Assembly: GCF_006704265.1 (NCBI RefSeq)
Contig: NZ_VIKA01000003.1
Coordinates: 1-64,000, forward strand
Direction: 5' to 3'
DNA length: 64,000 nt
Source of the DNA: Elioraea sp. Yellowstone
Lineage (GTDB): Bacteria; Pseudomonadota; Alphaproteobacteria; Acetobacterales; Acetobacteraceae
Part shown: one piece after another, positions 18,549 to 27,762 of the stretch
How the letters are laid out: every line of letters begins with the position of its first letter
Numbering within the stretch: the first letter of the stretch is position 1
Translations under genes and position numbers: made by a program
The notes under the pieces: model-generated
The model's input: the letters and a program-made list of their open reading frames with translations, nothing else
Databases searched by the model: none
What the model was told of the DNA's origin: nothing

Positions 18549-19856
18549 ATGGGCGACATGTGGATCGCCTTCGGGGTGCTGTTCGCCCTGATCTTCCTGC
18601 GCATGCCGATCGGCCCTGCGATGCTTGTGGTCGGGCTGGTCGGCTTCGCCGACCTCGTGAGCTGGCGCGCTGCCCTGGCGATGCTGGGCACGACCGTGTT
18701 CGATGCCGCGCGGTCCTACACCCTGTCGGTGCTGCCGCTGTTCATCGTCATGGGGAACCTGCTCACGCGCGCGGGCGTCTCCCGCGAGCTGTTCGGTGCG
18801 GCCTACGCCGTGCTCGGGCATCGGCGCGGCGGGCTGGCGATGGCGACCATCCTGGCCGCCGGCGGGTTCTCTGCCGTCTCCGGCTCCTCGCTCGCCACCG
18901 CCGCGACCATGGCCCGGGTGGCGATGCCGGAGATGCGCCGCTACGGCTACGCGCCGGGCTTCGCTGCCGGCGCGGTGGCGGCGGGCGGCACGCTCGGCAT
19001 CCTGATCCCGCCGAGCGTGATCCTCGTCATCTACGGCCTGCTCACCCAGTCCGACATCGGCAAGCTGTTCATCGCCGGCATCCTGCCGGGGCTGCTGGGG
19101 GTGGCGATGTATGTGGGCGCCGCAGCGGCGGTCGCCGCCCTGCGTCCCGCGCTCGGGCCACCCGGCGAGCGGCACGGCTTGCGCCATCGGCTGCGCGCGT
19201 TGCGTGGGGTCGCGCCCACGCTCGGGCTGTTCGTGGTGATCCTCGGCGGCATCTATGTCGGCGTGTTCACGCCCACCGAGGCGGCCGGTATCGGCGCGGC
19301 GGTCGCGCTGGCGATCGCGCTCGCCCGCCGGGCGATCGGCCCGCGCGACCTGCTCGACGCGCTGGTCGAGAGCGGACGCACCACCGCGATGCTGTTCACC
19401 GTGATCATGGGCGCGCTGGTGTTCGGCAACCTGGTCAACGTCGCCGGCTTCCCGGATCTGCTGCGCGCGCTTCTGGAACGGTCCGCGCTCGGCCCCTGGG
19501 CCGTCGTGACGCTGATCGCCGTGATCTATCTGGTGCTCGGCTGCGCGCTCGAGAGCCTGAGCATGATCCTGCTCACCGTGCCGGTGTTCTATCCGGTGGT
19601 GCAGACGCTCGAACTCGGCCTCGACCCGGAGGCGGTGCTGATCTGGTTCGGCATCGTCGTGGTGGTGGCGACCGAGATCAGCCTGCTGACCCCGCCGATC
19701 GGCATGAACGTCTTCGTGCTGCGCGGCCTGCTACCCGACGTGTCGCTCGGCACGCTCTATCGCGGCGTGACGCCGTTCTGGCTCGTCGACATCCTGCGGC
19801 TGGGCCTGATCGTGCACGTGCCGGCGCTGAGTCTCGTCCTGCCCCGGCTGATGTAG
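18549..19856 (+). CDS. dctM: TRAP transporter large membrane subunit DctM
   Basis: 435 residues with many membrane segments and the family signatures LFIVMGNLLTRAGVSRELF, GGFSAVSGSSLATAATMARVA, GGTLGILIPPSVILVIYGLLT, FTPTEAAGIGA and LLTPPIGMNVFVLRGL. It is the ion-coupled translocation subunit that works with DctP and DctQ. Starts 12 bases after dctQ; last gene of the operon. Confidence 0.92.
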   Translation: MGDMWIAFGVLFALIFLRMPIGPAMLVVGLVGFADLVSWRAALAMLGTTVFDAARSYTLSVLPLFIVMGNLLTRAGVSRELFGAAYAVLGHRRGGLAMATILAAGGFSAVSGSSLATAATMARVAMPEMRRYGYAPGFAAGAVAAGGTLGILIPPSVILVIYGLLTQSDIGKLFIAGILPGLLGVAMYVGAAAAVAALRPALGPPGERHGLRHRLRALRGVAPTLGLFVVILGGIYVGVFTPTEAAGIGAAVALAIALARRAIGPRDLLDALVESGRTTAMLFTVIMGALVFGNLVNVAGFPDLLRALLERSALGPWAVVTLIAVIYLVLGCALESLSMILLTVPVFYPVVQTLELGLDPEAVLIWFGIVVVVATEISLLTPPIGMNVFVLRGLLPDVSLGTLYRGVTPFWLVDILRLGLIVHVPALSLVLPRLM

Positions 19857-19864
19857 CGGCCGGC

Positions 19865-19887
19865 GGCCGGGGGCGCCGCACCCGGCC
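19865..19887 (+). terminator. GC hairpin after dctM
   Basis: Arms GGCCGGG (19865-19871) and CCCGGCC (19881-19887) begin 9 bases after the dctM stop. There is no T-run, so intrinsic termination is only a possibility. Confidence 0.4.
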
Positions 19888-20362
19888 ACACCTTCTCGCA
19901 TAGCCTAGCGCGCCAGTGCGCTGCGCCGGCACACGATACGGACATTTCCGTCGCCGAAGCCCTCATCGCCACGGCGCCCGATGAGCTCGAAGAGCGTTGG
20001 CACAATCACGATGACGCAGAAGGCGGAACGGCCGAACATCGCCGGCACGGTCGGCCCCGACCGAGGGGCATCCGGTGCCGAACGACACTTCTCCCTCGCC
20101 GGACACGATCGGGTCCGGCGAGAAGTCGTCGCTCTGGCTGCGCTTCTCGCTACACGGGTCAAGCGCTCACGGCGCCTGCCTGCATCTCTCGGAGCGTGCG
20201 GCAGGCTGGCCGGGCGGCCGATCACAGCCGCGGGGCGGTGACCTCGGCGGAGGACAACGGCAGGGATCAAAAGCAGCCGCCGTGATTCGGCCAGCAAGTT
20301 GCCAGTGGATGCCGCTGCTGGTTTCCTCTCCTGGCGTCACCCCTGCCATCGCTGGAGCTGTC
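19888..20362. other. Gene-less stretch with a perfect hairpin
   Basis: No frame on either strand carries a domain I recognise; a minus-strand open frame (19905-20297) ends in AFCVIVIVPTLFELIGRRG but matches nothing I know. The notable element is a perfect 10-bp stem, CTCGCCGGAC (20095-20104) and GTCCGGCGAG (20113-20122), with an 8-base loop. It may be decayed mobile DNA. Confidence 0.4.
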
Positions 20363-22186
20363 GTGACCTCCCATCGTACCGACCATGCCGCGCTCGTCGC
20401 CCGTCTGCTCGCCGCTCCGGCTGCGACCATGCCGCGCTTCACCGGCAACGGCACGCTCCTGTTCCTCTGCGACGCGCCGGGCTCGGCGCAGGTCTTCGCG
20501 CGCGCGCCCAACGGTACGGTGACGCAGCGCACGGCGCATCGCGATGCCGTGACGAACCTCGCCGGCGCGCGCCAGGGCGGCTGGGCGATCTTCGCGCGCG
20601 ATCAGGGCGGCGACGAGCGGCACCAGCTCCATCTGCTGCCCGCCGACGGCCCGCCGCGCGCGCTGACCGACGACCCGCGCACCATCCATGGCTGGGGCGC
20701 CATCAGCCCTGACGGCAGCCGCATCGCCTACACGGCGAATAGCCGTGACCCAGCGCATACCGATGCCTGGGTGATGGATCTCGCGACCGGTGCGGCGCGC
20801 TGCGTACTGGAGGTGGAAGGTCCGCACGAGCTGCCCTGCTGGCACCCGGACGGCCGTGCGATCGTGGTGATGACGGCGCCGCGCAGCTACGAGAGCACGC
20901 TCTACCTGGTCGAGATCGACACCGGCGACATCACGGCGCTGACACCGCACGAAGGGGACTGGCGGCACCTCTCGCCCCACTGGCGCCGCGACGGCGGCTC
21001 GTTCTGGCTGCTGACCGACCGCGAGCGCGAGTTCCTCGGCGTGGCGACGATGGAGCCGGGAGGTGCACCGCGCTTCCTCCACGCCCCCGAATGGGATGTC
21101 GAGAAGCTCGAGGTTTCGCCGGACCAGCGCCGGCTGGCGGTGGTGGTGAACGAGGGCGGCTTCTGCCGCCTGCGCGTGCTCGATGCGGAGACCGGCGAGA
21201 TCGTTGTGTCACCCGATCATCCTGACGGTGCGATCACGGCGCTCTCCTGGTCGCCCGACGGCGCCTCCGTGGCCTTCGATCTCACAACCCCGACCACACC
21301 GCCCGCGATCTGGCTCGCGCGCGTCGCAGACGGCACGGCACGCTGCCTCTATCGCGCCGCCGAGCCGCCGGCGGCGCGGCCCTATGAGCTGCGCGAAGCG
21401 CCGAGCTTCGACGGCCGCCGCGTGCCGTTCTTCCTCGCCCTGCCCGCGGGCAAGGCGCCCCCCTCCGGCTGGCCCGTGCTCGTCTGGGTGCATGGCGGCC
21501 CGGCGAACCAGGCGCTGCCGAACTGGCGGCCGGATCTGCAGGCGGTGCTTGCCACGGGCATTGCGGTGGCGATCCCGAACGTCCGCGGCTCTTCGGGCTA
21601 TGGCCGGACCTACGCCGCCCTCGACGATCGCGAGAAGCGGCTCGACAGCGTGGCCGACCTCGCGGCCGTGCGGCAGCATCTCGCCACGCTGTCAGGGCTC
21701 GATCCCGATCGCGTCGCGGTGATGGGCCAGAGCTACGGCGGCTGGATGGTGCTCGCGGCGATGACGGAGTATCCCCATCTCTGGGCCGCCGGGGTCGAGT
21801 TCTACGGCATCGCGCGCTGGAAGACGTTCTTCGAGCGCACCGGTCCGTGGCGCGTGGGCCATCGCGCCGCCGAGTACGGCGATCCGGTCGCGGACGCCGA
21901 TCTGCTCGAGCGGCTCTCGCCGATCCACAAGGTCGACCGGATCGCCGCCCCGCTTCTGGTCGCGCAGGGCATGACCGATCCGCGCGTGCCGCCCTTCGAG
22001 AGCGAGCAGATCGTCGCCGCGCTGAAGGCGCGCGGCGTGCCGGTGCGCTACGTCACCTTCCCCGACGAGGGCCACGGCTTCACCAAGCGCGACAACCGCC
22101 AGCGCGTCTATACGGAGGTGGTGGAGTTCCTCGCCGCCCATCTGCTCGGGCGGAGCGGTCCGAGCGGGCTCAGGCCGCGCCCATGA
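20363..22186 (+). CDS. S9 family peptidase (prolyl oligopeptidase / acylaminoacyl-peptidase type)
   Basis: 607 residues. An N-terminal beta-propeller of WD-like repeats (ISPDGSRIAYTANS, WHPDGRAIVVMTA, VSPDQRRLAVVVN, WSPDGASVAFDL) precedes an alpha/beta hydrolase domain. Oxyanion segment WVHGGP, nucleophile Ser about 456 in GQSYGGWM, Asp about 538 in GMTDPRVPP and His about 571 in DEGHGF form a complete triad. It hydrolyses short peptides, releasing acylated or prolyl-linked residues. GTG at 20363 with CTGGAG upstream is chosen because homology begins there; the frame stays open upstream without family sequence. No signal peptide. Confidence 0.88.
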   Translation: MTSHRTDHAALVARLLAAPAATMPRFTGNGTLLFLCDAPGSAQVFARAPNGTVTQRTAHRDAVTNLAGARQGGWAIFARDQGGDERHQLHLLPADGPPRALTDDPRTIHGWGAISPDGSRIAYTANSRDPAHTDAWVMDLATGAARCVLEVEGPHELPCWHPDGRAIVVMTAPRSYESTLYLVEIDTGDITALTPHEGDWRHLSPHWRRDGGSFWLLTDREREFLGVATMEPGGAPRFLHAPEWDVEKLEVSPDQRRLAVVVNEGGFCRLRVLDAETGEIVVSPDHPDGAITALSWSPDGASVAFDLTTPTTPPAIWLARVADGTARCLYRAAEPPAARPYELREAPSFDGRRVPFFLALPAGKAPPSGWPVLVWVHGGPANQALPNWRPDLQAVLATGIAVAIPNVRGSSGYGRTYAALDDREKRLDSVADLAAVRQHLATLSGLDPDRVAVMGQSYGGWMVLAAMTEYPHLWAAGVEFYGIARWKTFFERTGPWRVGHRAAEYGDPVADADLLERLSPIHKVDRIAAPLLVAQGMTDPRVPPFESEQIVAALKARGVPVRYVTFPDEGHGFTKRDNRQRVYTEVVEFLAAHLLGRSGPSGLRPRP

Positions 22187-22548
22187 AGCCGATGGGCGTC
22201 AGCGGAGACTGCCGATCCGTGAGCCGACCACGCCGCCGTCGGCGCGCCTGAAGCGCGGCGCAAGCTCGTCACCCATCGCGGGCGGCCGGTCTGGCCGAAG
22301 AGGATGTCGGGCGGCAGGGCCTCGAGCGGCAGTTCGGCCCTCGGCGCGCAAGGCCGGGTCGGAGCGCGGGACCGGCGCGGGCAAGATCGCTGACGCGACC
22401 TCGAGTGCCTGACGGTCGGGCCGGCTTGCCTGGTAGCCTCCCGGTCGCGTGGGGACGGCACGAGACCGAGACGCGACCGGGTCGCGTGGCACAGCCGAGC
22501 CCGACGGCTGGGTCCGTCGTTCCTTGCGATCGCGCGGCGCCAGGAGGG
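22187..22548. other. Gene-less stretch
   Basis: About 360 bases between converging genes. Both strands have arginine-rich open frames typical of GC-rich noncoding DNA and none has a recognisable domain. No tRNA or strong terminator seen. Confidence 0.4.
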
Positions 22549-23385
22549 CTAGCCCTTCACCGCCCCTGCGGTGAGCCCGGCGACGATCCGCCGCTGGAAG
22601 ACGAGGACCAGCGCAATCAGCGGCACCGTCACGGTGACGGAGGCCGCCATGATCCGGCCCCAGGGCATCTCGAAGGCGCTCGCCCCGCTGATCAGGGCGA
22701 TCGCCACCGGCACGGTGCGCCGGTCGTCGGTGAGCGTGAAGGTCAGCGCGAACAGGAACTCGTTCCAGGCCGCGATGAAGGCGAGCAGGCCGGTGGTGAC
22801 CATCGCCGGCGCGAGCAGCGGCAGGAACACGCGCGTCAGCACGGTCCAGGACGAAGCGCCGTCGATCATCGCCGCCTCCTCGATCTGCACCGGCAGCGCG
22901 CGCACGAAGGTCGTCAGCACCCAGACCGTGAAGGGCAGGGTGAAGATCAGGTAGCTGAGGATCAGCGCCGGCAGCGTGTTGTAGAGCCCGAGCCAGCGGA
23001 TCAGCTCGAACAGGCCCGAGAGCACCGCCACTTGCGGGAACATCGACACGCCGAGCACGGTGACGAGCAGGAGCGATCGGCCGCGGAACGCCACGCGCCC
23101 CAGCGCATGCGCGGCCGTCAGCCCGAGTGCGAGCGAGATCGCGACCGTGCCGGCCGCGACCAGCACGGAGTTGACGATGTTGAGCCCGAAGGGCTGTTCG
23201 CGGAACACCTCGAGGTAGTTGTCCCAGCGCGGCGCGGCCGGGATCAGGGCGGTGTCGAACAGCGCGCTGCCCGCCTTGAACGAGGTCGCGACGGCCCAGA
23301 CGAACGGCAAGAGGGTGTAGGCGAGGATCAGCGCGGCGGCGAGATGGAGCCCGATCCGCCCGAGCCGTCGGCGCAGCCGCCTCAT
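22549..23385 (-). CDS. Carbohydrate ABC transporter permease (MalG-like)
   Basis: 278 residues, six hydrophobic segments. Hallmarks of the MalG/ThuG group: LLPFVWAVATSFK near the start, the EAA loop LPVQIEEAAMIDGASSWTVLTRVFLPLLAPA, and AFIAAWNEFLFALTFTLTDDRRTVPVAI. ATG 23385 overlaps the stop of the upstream permease gene (ATGA). It forms the membrane channel of a sugar importer with its neighbour. Last gene of the cluster. Confidence 0.9.
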   Translation of the reverse strand: MRRLRRRLGRIGLHLAAALILAYTLLPFVWAVATSFKAGSALFDTALIPAAPRWDNYLEVFREQPFGLNIVNSVLVAAGTVAISLALGLTAAHALGRVAFRGRSLLLVTVLGVSMFPQVAVLSGLFELIRWLGLYNTLPALILSYLIFTLPFTVWVLTTFVRALPVQIEEAAMIDGASSWTVLTRVFLPLLAPAMVTTGLLAFIAAWNEFLFALTFTLTDDRRTVPVAIALISGASAFEMPWGRIMAASVTVTVPLIALVLVFQRRIVAGLTAGAVKG

Positions 23386-24275
23386 CGTGCTGCCGGCGGC
23401 GCGGTGATGCGGCCGAGCCGGATGAACAGGGCAGCCGCGAGTGCGATCACCGCGAAGAGCACGGTCGAGGCGGCCGAGCCGTAGCCGGTATCCTGGAAGT
23501 CCACCATGTGCTGGCGGGCGTACACGGCCATGGTGGCGGTCGCGCTCGCGTTGCCGACCATCACGTAGATCAGGTCGAAGATGCGCAGCGCATCGAGGGT
23601 GCGGAAGATCACCGCCACCAGCAGGGCCGGGCGGATCGCCGGCAGCGTGACGACGAGGAACCGGCGGATCGCGCCGGCGCCGTCCACCATCGCCGCCTCG
23701 TGCAGCTCTCGCGGCACGGTCTGCAGCGCCGCCAGCAGCAGGAGGACCATGAACGGCGTCGTCTTCCAGACATCGACCGCGATCACCGACGCCATCGCCA
23801 GCGTGCGGTCCGCGAGCCAGGCCCGCGGAGCGTCCATCAGGCCGAAGGCCAGCAGCACCTCGTTGATCACGCCGTACTGGTCGTGCAGCATCCAGGCCCA
23901 GAGCTGCGCCGAGACCACTGTCGGGATTGCCCAGGGCACCAGGACCGCCGCGCGCAGCACGCCGCGCAAGCGGATCTGCGCGTCGAGCACCAGCGCGATC
24001 GCAAGCCCGAGCGCCGTCTCGAGCGCGACCGAGATGGCCGCGAAGACCAGCGTGTTCCGCACCGCGCGCCACCAGTCGGGATCCTCGAGCAGGAAGGCAT
24101 AGTTGGCGAGCCCGATGAAGTCGTGATCGCCGCCCGTCAGCGTGGCATCGGTGAAGGAGAGCCAGATCGTGCGCGCAAGCGGCCAGCCCGCGACCGCGGC
24201 GAGCGCGGCGAGCAGCGGCACGACGAAGAGCGCGGCCTCGCGCCGTCGTGCCGCGGCAGCCGAGGCGCGCCTCAC
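23382..24275 (-). CDS. Carbohydrate ABC transporter permease (MalF/ThuF-like)
   Basis: 297 residues. Segments WLSFTDATLTGGDHDFIGLANY, RAAVLVPWAIPTVVSAQLWAWML, VWKTTPFMVLLLLAALQTVPREL and the EAA loop HEAAMVDGAGAIRRFLVVTLPAIRPAL are typical of sugar permeases of the ThuF/MalF class. GTG start at 24275 overlaps the TGA of the binding-protein gene (GTGA). Confidence 0.9.
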   Translation of the reverse strand: MRRASAAAARRREAALFVVPLLAALAAVAGWPLARTIWLSFTDATLTGGDHDFIGLANYAFLLEDPDWWRAVRNTLVFAAISVALETALGLAIALVLDAQIRLRGVLRAAVLVPWAIPTVVSAQLWAWMLHDQYGVINEVLLAFGLMDAPRAWLADRTLAMASVIAVDVWKTTPFMVLLLLAALQTVPRELHEAAMVDGAGAIRRFLVVTLPAIRPALLVAVIFRTLDALRIFDLIYVMVGNASATATMAVYARQHMVDFQDTGYGSAASTVLFAVIALAAALFIRLGRITAPPAAR

Positions 24276-25531
24276 CACCGTTCGCCGCGGCGGATCCGGA
24301 CCAGGCGGCGCTCGAGCCCGGCGAGCGCGGCGCGCGCCTCGGCCTCGCCGGACAGGACCGAGTGCACGGCATTCCAGAACGCGGCGGACACCTGGTTGTA
24401 GCGCGCGCCGGTCACGTCCGAGGGTCGCGCGACGGCGGCGAGGAACACCTCGCGCAGCGCGCCGAAGAAGGGATTCGCGGCGAGCACCTCGGCGTCCTCG
24501 TAGAGCGGGGCGAGGGTCGGATTGAAGCCGCCCTTGATCGCGCGGCGCTTCTGCTCGGCGGCGGAGGTGAGGTACCGCACGAGCTCGACGGCCGCATCGG
24601 CATGCGTCGAGTAGCGCGACACCGCGAGCATCTCCCCGCCCAGGCCCGCGGCATGACGCCCGCCTTCGGCCTTCGGCAGCACCGCGACACCCACCCTGCC
24701 GCGCACGGGGCTGTCCGCGGCATTGGCGAGCGGCCAAGCATAGGGCCAATTGCGCATGAATACCGCATCACCGGTCTGGAACACGCCGCGCGCCTCCTCC
24801 TCGGCATAGGTGAGCACGCCGCGCGGGGCGATCGTGCCGATCCAGCCGGCAGCGCGTGCGAGTGCCGCGGCTGCGCGCGGGTTGGCGACCGTGATGCGTC
24901 CGTCCGGCTCGACGATGCGACCGCCGCCGTGGCTTGCGAGCCATTCCAGCGCGTTCACCGTCAGCCCCTCGTAGGCGCGCGCCTGGAACACGAACCCCCA
25001 GAGCCGCTCATGCCCTGCTGCACGTTCCGCGTTCATGATGACGCGCGCGGTCTCCTCCAGCTCGTCCCAGCTGGCCGGCACCGCGCGGCCGTGCTTCTCG
25101 AGCAGGTCGCGGCGGTAGTAGAGCAGGCCTGCGTTGGCGAACCACGGGATCGCCACCAGCCGGCCGTCCACCGTGTTGCCGGCGACGAGGGTGGGGAAAT
25201 GCGCCGCGATCTCTGCGCGGTCGAGGTGGCGGTGCAGATCGACCAGGTGCTCGGCCAGCATGCCGGGCCAGACGATGTCGACCTGGAAGACGTCGATGTC
25301 GCTCGACCGGGCCGCCAGGAGCTGCTGGAACAGCGCGAGCCGGTCGGTCGCACTCGGCGGCGTCGAGACCAGCGAGACGGCATGGCCGGTCCGCCGGGCC
25401 CAGGCTTCCGCGCCCTCGCGGCAGAGCTCCGCCTCGATCCCGACCGAGCCGCAGGCGATCGTCACGGTGGTGCGCGCCTCGGCGGCACAGGCGAGGGCGG
25501 CCATCGCCGCCGCGATCACGGACATCCTCAT
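24272..25531 (-). CDS. Carbohydrate ABC transporter substrate-binding protein
   Basis: 419 residues. Short signal peptide (MRMSVIAAAMAALACAAEA), then a family 1 solute-binding fold: DVFQVDIVWPGMLAEHLVDL, VAIPWFANAGLLYYRRDLLEKHG, PASWDELEETARVI, FVFQARAYEGLTVNALEW, FMRNWPYAW and GGEMLAVSRYSTH. The layout is that of trehalose/maltose binding proteins (ThuE/LpqY type); the actual sugar cannot be read from sequence. First gene of the cluster; no ATPase gene accompanies it. Confidence 0.88.
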   Translation of the reverse strand: MRMSVIAAAMAALACAAEARTTVTIACGSVGIEAELCREGAEAWARRTGHAVSLVSTPPSATDRLALFQQLLAARSSDIDVFQVDIVWPGMLAEHLVDLHRHLDRAEIAAHFPTLVAGNTVDGRLVAIPWFANAGLLYYRRDLLEKHGRAVPASWDELEETARVIMNAERAAGHERLWGFVFQARAYEGLTVNALEWLASHGGGRIVEPDGRITVANPRAAAALARAAGWIGTIAPRGVLTYAEEEARGVFQTGDAVFMRNWPYAWPLANAADSPVRGRVGVAVLPKAEGGRHAAGLGGEMLAVSRYSTHADAAVELVRYLTSAAEQKRRAIKGGFNPTLAPLYEDAEVLAANPFFGALREVFLAAVARPSDVTGARYNQVSAAFWNAVHSVLSGEAEARAALAGLERRLVRIRRGERW

Positions 25532-25788
25532 CGGCGTTCCTCCCGTGCCGTGATCATAGCCGTCGAGGTCGCGATCGGAACCCCGCAGGGTTCACGCGCG
25601 CGTGCGCAAGATCGTTCCATGGCCGGGACGAGCCGGTGCAGGATGGCGTCCGGCGTGAAGGTGTCGATCTCGCGGGCGTCGTACGCCGTCACCGCGCCTG
25701 CGACGGCGGAGAGGATCGGATGATCCTCGATATCAAGATGCTTGGGCCGCGCCGCGATGCGCCAGCGGCACACCACCATCCGCCGCAT
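25528..25788 (-). CDS. Possible small protein, function unknown
   Basis: An 86-codon frame (about 70 from a later start) containing HLDIEDHPILSAVAGAVTAYD and DTFTPDAILHRLVPAMERSC, which reads like a folded helical protein rather than shadow sequence. It ends 3 bases inside the sugar-binding gene start. No domain recognised; it could also be the remnant of a longer gene. Confidence 0.25.
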   Translation of the reverse strand: MRRMVVCRWRIAARPKHLDIEDHPILSAVAGAVTAYDAREIDTFTPDAILHRLVPAMERSCARAREPCGVPIATSTAMITAREERR

Positions 25789-26127
25789 GCCACCAGGAGT
25801 GCGGCGCCGCCCGCAGGGCAGGCGCGGTTCGGTGCCCCCAAGAGCGCGCTGTCATCGAGGCCCGCATCCTCGGAGAGGGGCCAGGACTGCCAGGCGAGGC
25901 CTGAGCCATCCGCGCCGTTGATCGCGTCCATTCCCGCTCCTCATGGCCGTCGGCATCGGTGCCGGCGCGACTCCCGGCACGGATACGCCCGGCGCCGCCG
26001 GTGCTGCGCAAGGTGCGCAGTGGCGGCATCACGCGAGGCTTGCAGCCGTCGCCAAGCTGTGACGCAATCCCGTTGACGGTGCCGCGCGACGGCGCCTGGG
26101 AAGCGACACGGGAGACGGAGACCGATC
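25789..26127. other. Gene-less stretch before dipeptide ABC operon
   Basis: No recognisable coding sequence. It includes the leader of the dipeptide-type operon, ending in GGGAGACGGAGACC before ATG 26128, a good ribosome-binding context. No clear promoter hexamers in this GC-rich DNA. Confidence 0.4.
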
Positions 26128-27744
26128 ATGCGAGCCGGCAGGACTGGCCTTGTCGCCGCCGCAGCGGCGATGGCGCTTGCGTGGGGGGGCGCTGAGAGCG
26201 AGGCGCGCACCCCGCGCGATGCGCTCGTGATGGCCTGGAACATCGACGCGATCCTGACGATGGATCCGGCACAGATCGGTGAGGTCGTCACGGACGAGAT
26301 CGTCAACAATGTCTGCGATCCGCTGATCTTTCTCGACCATGACGATCCCGCGAAGATGGTGCCTGGGCTTGCCGAGCGCTGGGAGGTGAGCGATGACGGC
26401 CTCACCTATACATTCCACCTGCGGCGTGGTCTGAAGCATCCATCCGGCAATCCGGTGACGGCGCAGGATGCCGAATGGAGCATCCGCCGCGTGCTCCATC
26501 TCGGCTTCGGCAACGCCGCGCAGTACACGCAGTGGGGGCTGTCCAAGGAGAAGGCGGAGGAGCAGATCCGGGCGATCGACGATCACACCTTGCAGATCAC
26601 GGTGCCGCAGCCCTGGCCGCCGAGTCTGTTCCTCTACGTGCTGACCGGTCGCCAGGGCTTCGTGCTGGACCGCAAGGCGATCGAGCCGCATGTCGCCACG
26701 CGGACCGACGGCAGCCCGGATTACGGCAATGCCTGGCTGAAGACCAACCTCGCCTGCGTCGGGCCGTACCGGCTCACGCGCTGGACCGCGTCCGACACCG
26801 TGATCCTGGAGCGCAATCCGAACTACTGGGGCGGCGATGTACCGATGCGCCGCGTCATCATCCGCCATGTCGTCGAGAGCGCGGCGCAGCGGCTGCAGCT
26901 CGAGCGCGGCGACATCGACGTCGCGCGCGACCTGAATGCCGAGGACCTCGCCGCCGTCGACGCCAGCCCGACCCTGAGGCTGAACGGTGCGCTGCGCCAT
27001 CAGCTCTACTACATCGGCGCCAACATGGACCATCCGATCCTGGGCAAGGATGATGTGCGCATGGCGATGCGCTACCTTGTCGACTACCAGGGGCTGGAGC
27101 GCACGGTGATGCGCTATTCCGGCAAGGCCTGGAACAGCTTCGCCCCGCAGGGCGCGTTCGGCGCGCTTCCTCCGGAGCGCGGCCTGGCCTTCCGGCTCGA
27201 CATCGAGAAGGCCCGCGAGCATCTCGCCCGCGCCGGCCATGCCGAGGGCTTCACGGTGAAGCTGATGCACGGCACGGCCTTCCCGTCCCCCGACATCGCG
27301 CAGCACTTCCAGGCGAATGCCGCAAAGGTGGGGATCAAGGTCGAGATCGAGCAGATGGCCTCGGGCCAGCTGTTCTCGCGCATGCGCGACCGCAACTTCG
27401 AGCTCGCCTTCCTCGCCTGGTCGCCCGGCTATCCGGACGCGGATGCGAACGCGATGCGGCACGTCTTCAACCCGGACAACCGGCCGGAGGCGAAGCAGAC
27501 GATGTTCCTCTCCTGGCGCGCCTCCTTCGACCGTCCGTGGTTCAACGAGGCGGTGCAGCGCGCCCGGCTGATCCGGGACGAGGAGGAGCGGCGGCAGCTC
27601 TACTACGAGATCCAGGAGCGCTTCATGCGCGAAGGGCCGTTCATGTACAACTTCCAGCAGATCCGCCAGCTTGCGATGCGCAACGAGGTGCGGGAGCTGA
27701 AGCACCACGCCTTCAAGGTGTTCTACACCACCGCGCGCAAGTAG
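26128..27744 (+). CDS. Dipeptide/oligopeptide ABC transporter substrate-binding protein
   Basis: 538 residues of the family 5 solute-binding proteins. Signal peptide TGLVAAAAAMALAWGGAESEA, then DAILTMDPAQIGEVVTDEIV, MVPGLAERWEVSDDGLTYTFHLRRGLKHPSGNPVTAQDAEWSIRR split over the classic SBP_bac_5 entry motif, GPYRLTRWTASDTVILERNPNYWGG, and YIGANMDHPILGKDDVRMA. It captures peptides or similar ligands in the periplasm for the permeases encoded next. First gene of a five-gene operon. Confidence 0.92.
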   Translation: MRAGRTGLVAAAAAMALAWGGAESEARTPRDALVMAWNIDAILTMDPAQIGEVVTDEIVNNVCDPLIFLDHDDPAKMVPGLAERWEVSDDGLTYTFHLRRGLKHPSGNPVTAQDAEWSIRRVLHLGFGNAAQYTQWGLSKEKAEEQIRAIDDHTLQITVPQPWPPSLFLYVLTGRQGFVLDRKAIEPHVATRTDGSPDYGNAWLKTNLACVGPYRLTRWTASDTVILERNPNYWGGDVPMRRVIIRHVVESAAQRLQLERGDIDVARDLNAEDLAAVDASPTLRLNGALRHQLYYIGANMDHPILGKDDVRMAMRYLVDYQGLERTVMRYSGKAWNSFAPQGAFGALPPERGLAFRLDIEKAREHLARAGHAEGFTVKLMHGTAFPSPDIAQHFQANAAKVGIKVEIEQMASGQLFSRMRDRNFELAFLAWSPGYPDADANAMRHVFNPDNRPEAKQTMFLSWRASFDRPWFNEAVQRARLIRDEEERRQLYYEIQERFMREGPFMYNFQQIRQLAMRNEVRELKHHAFKVFYTTARK

Positions 27745-27762
27745 CACGGCGGGCGGCACGTC

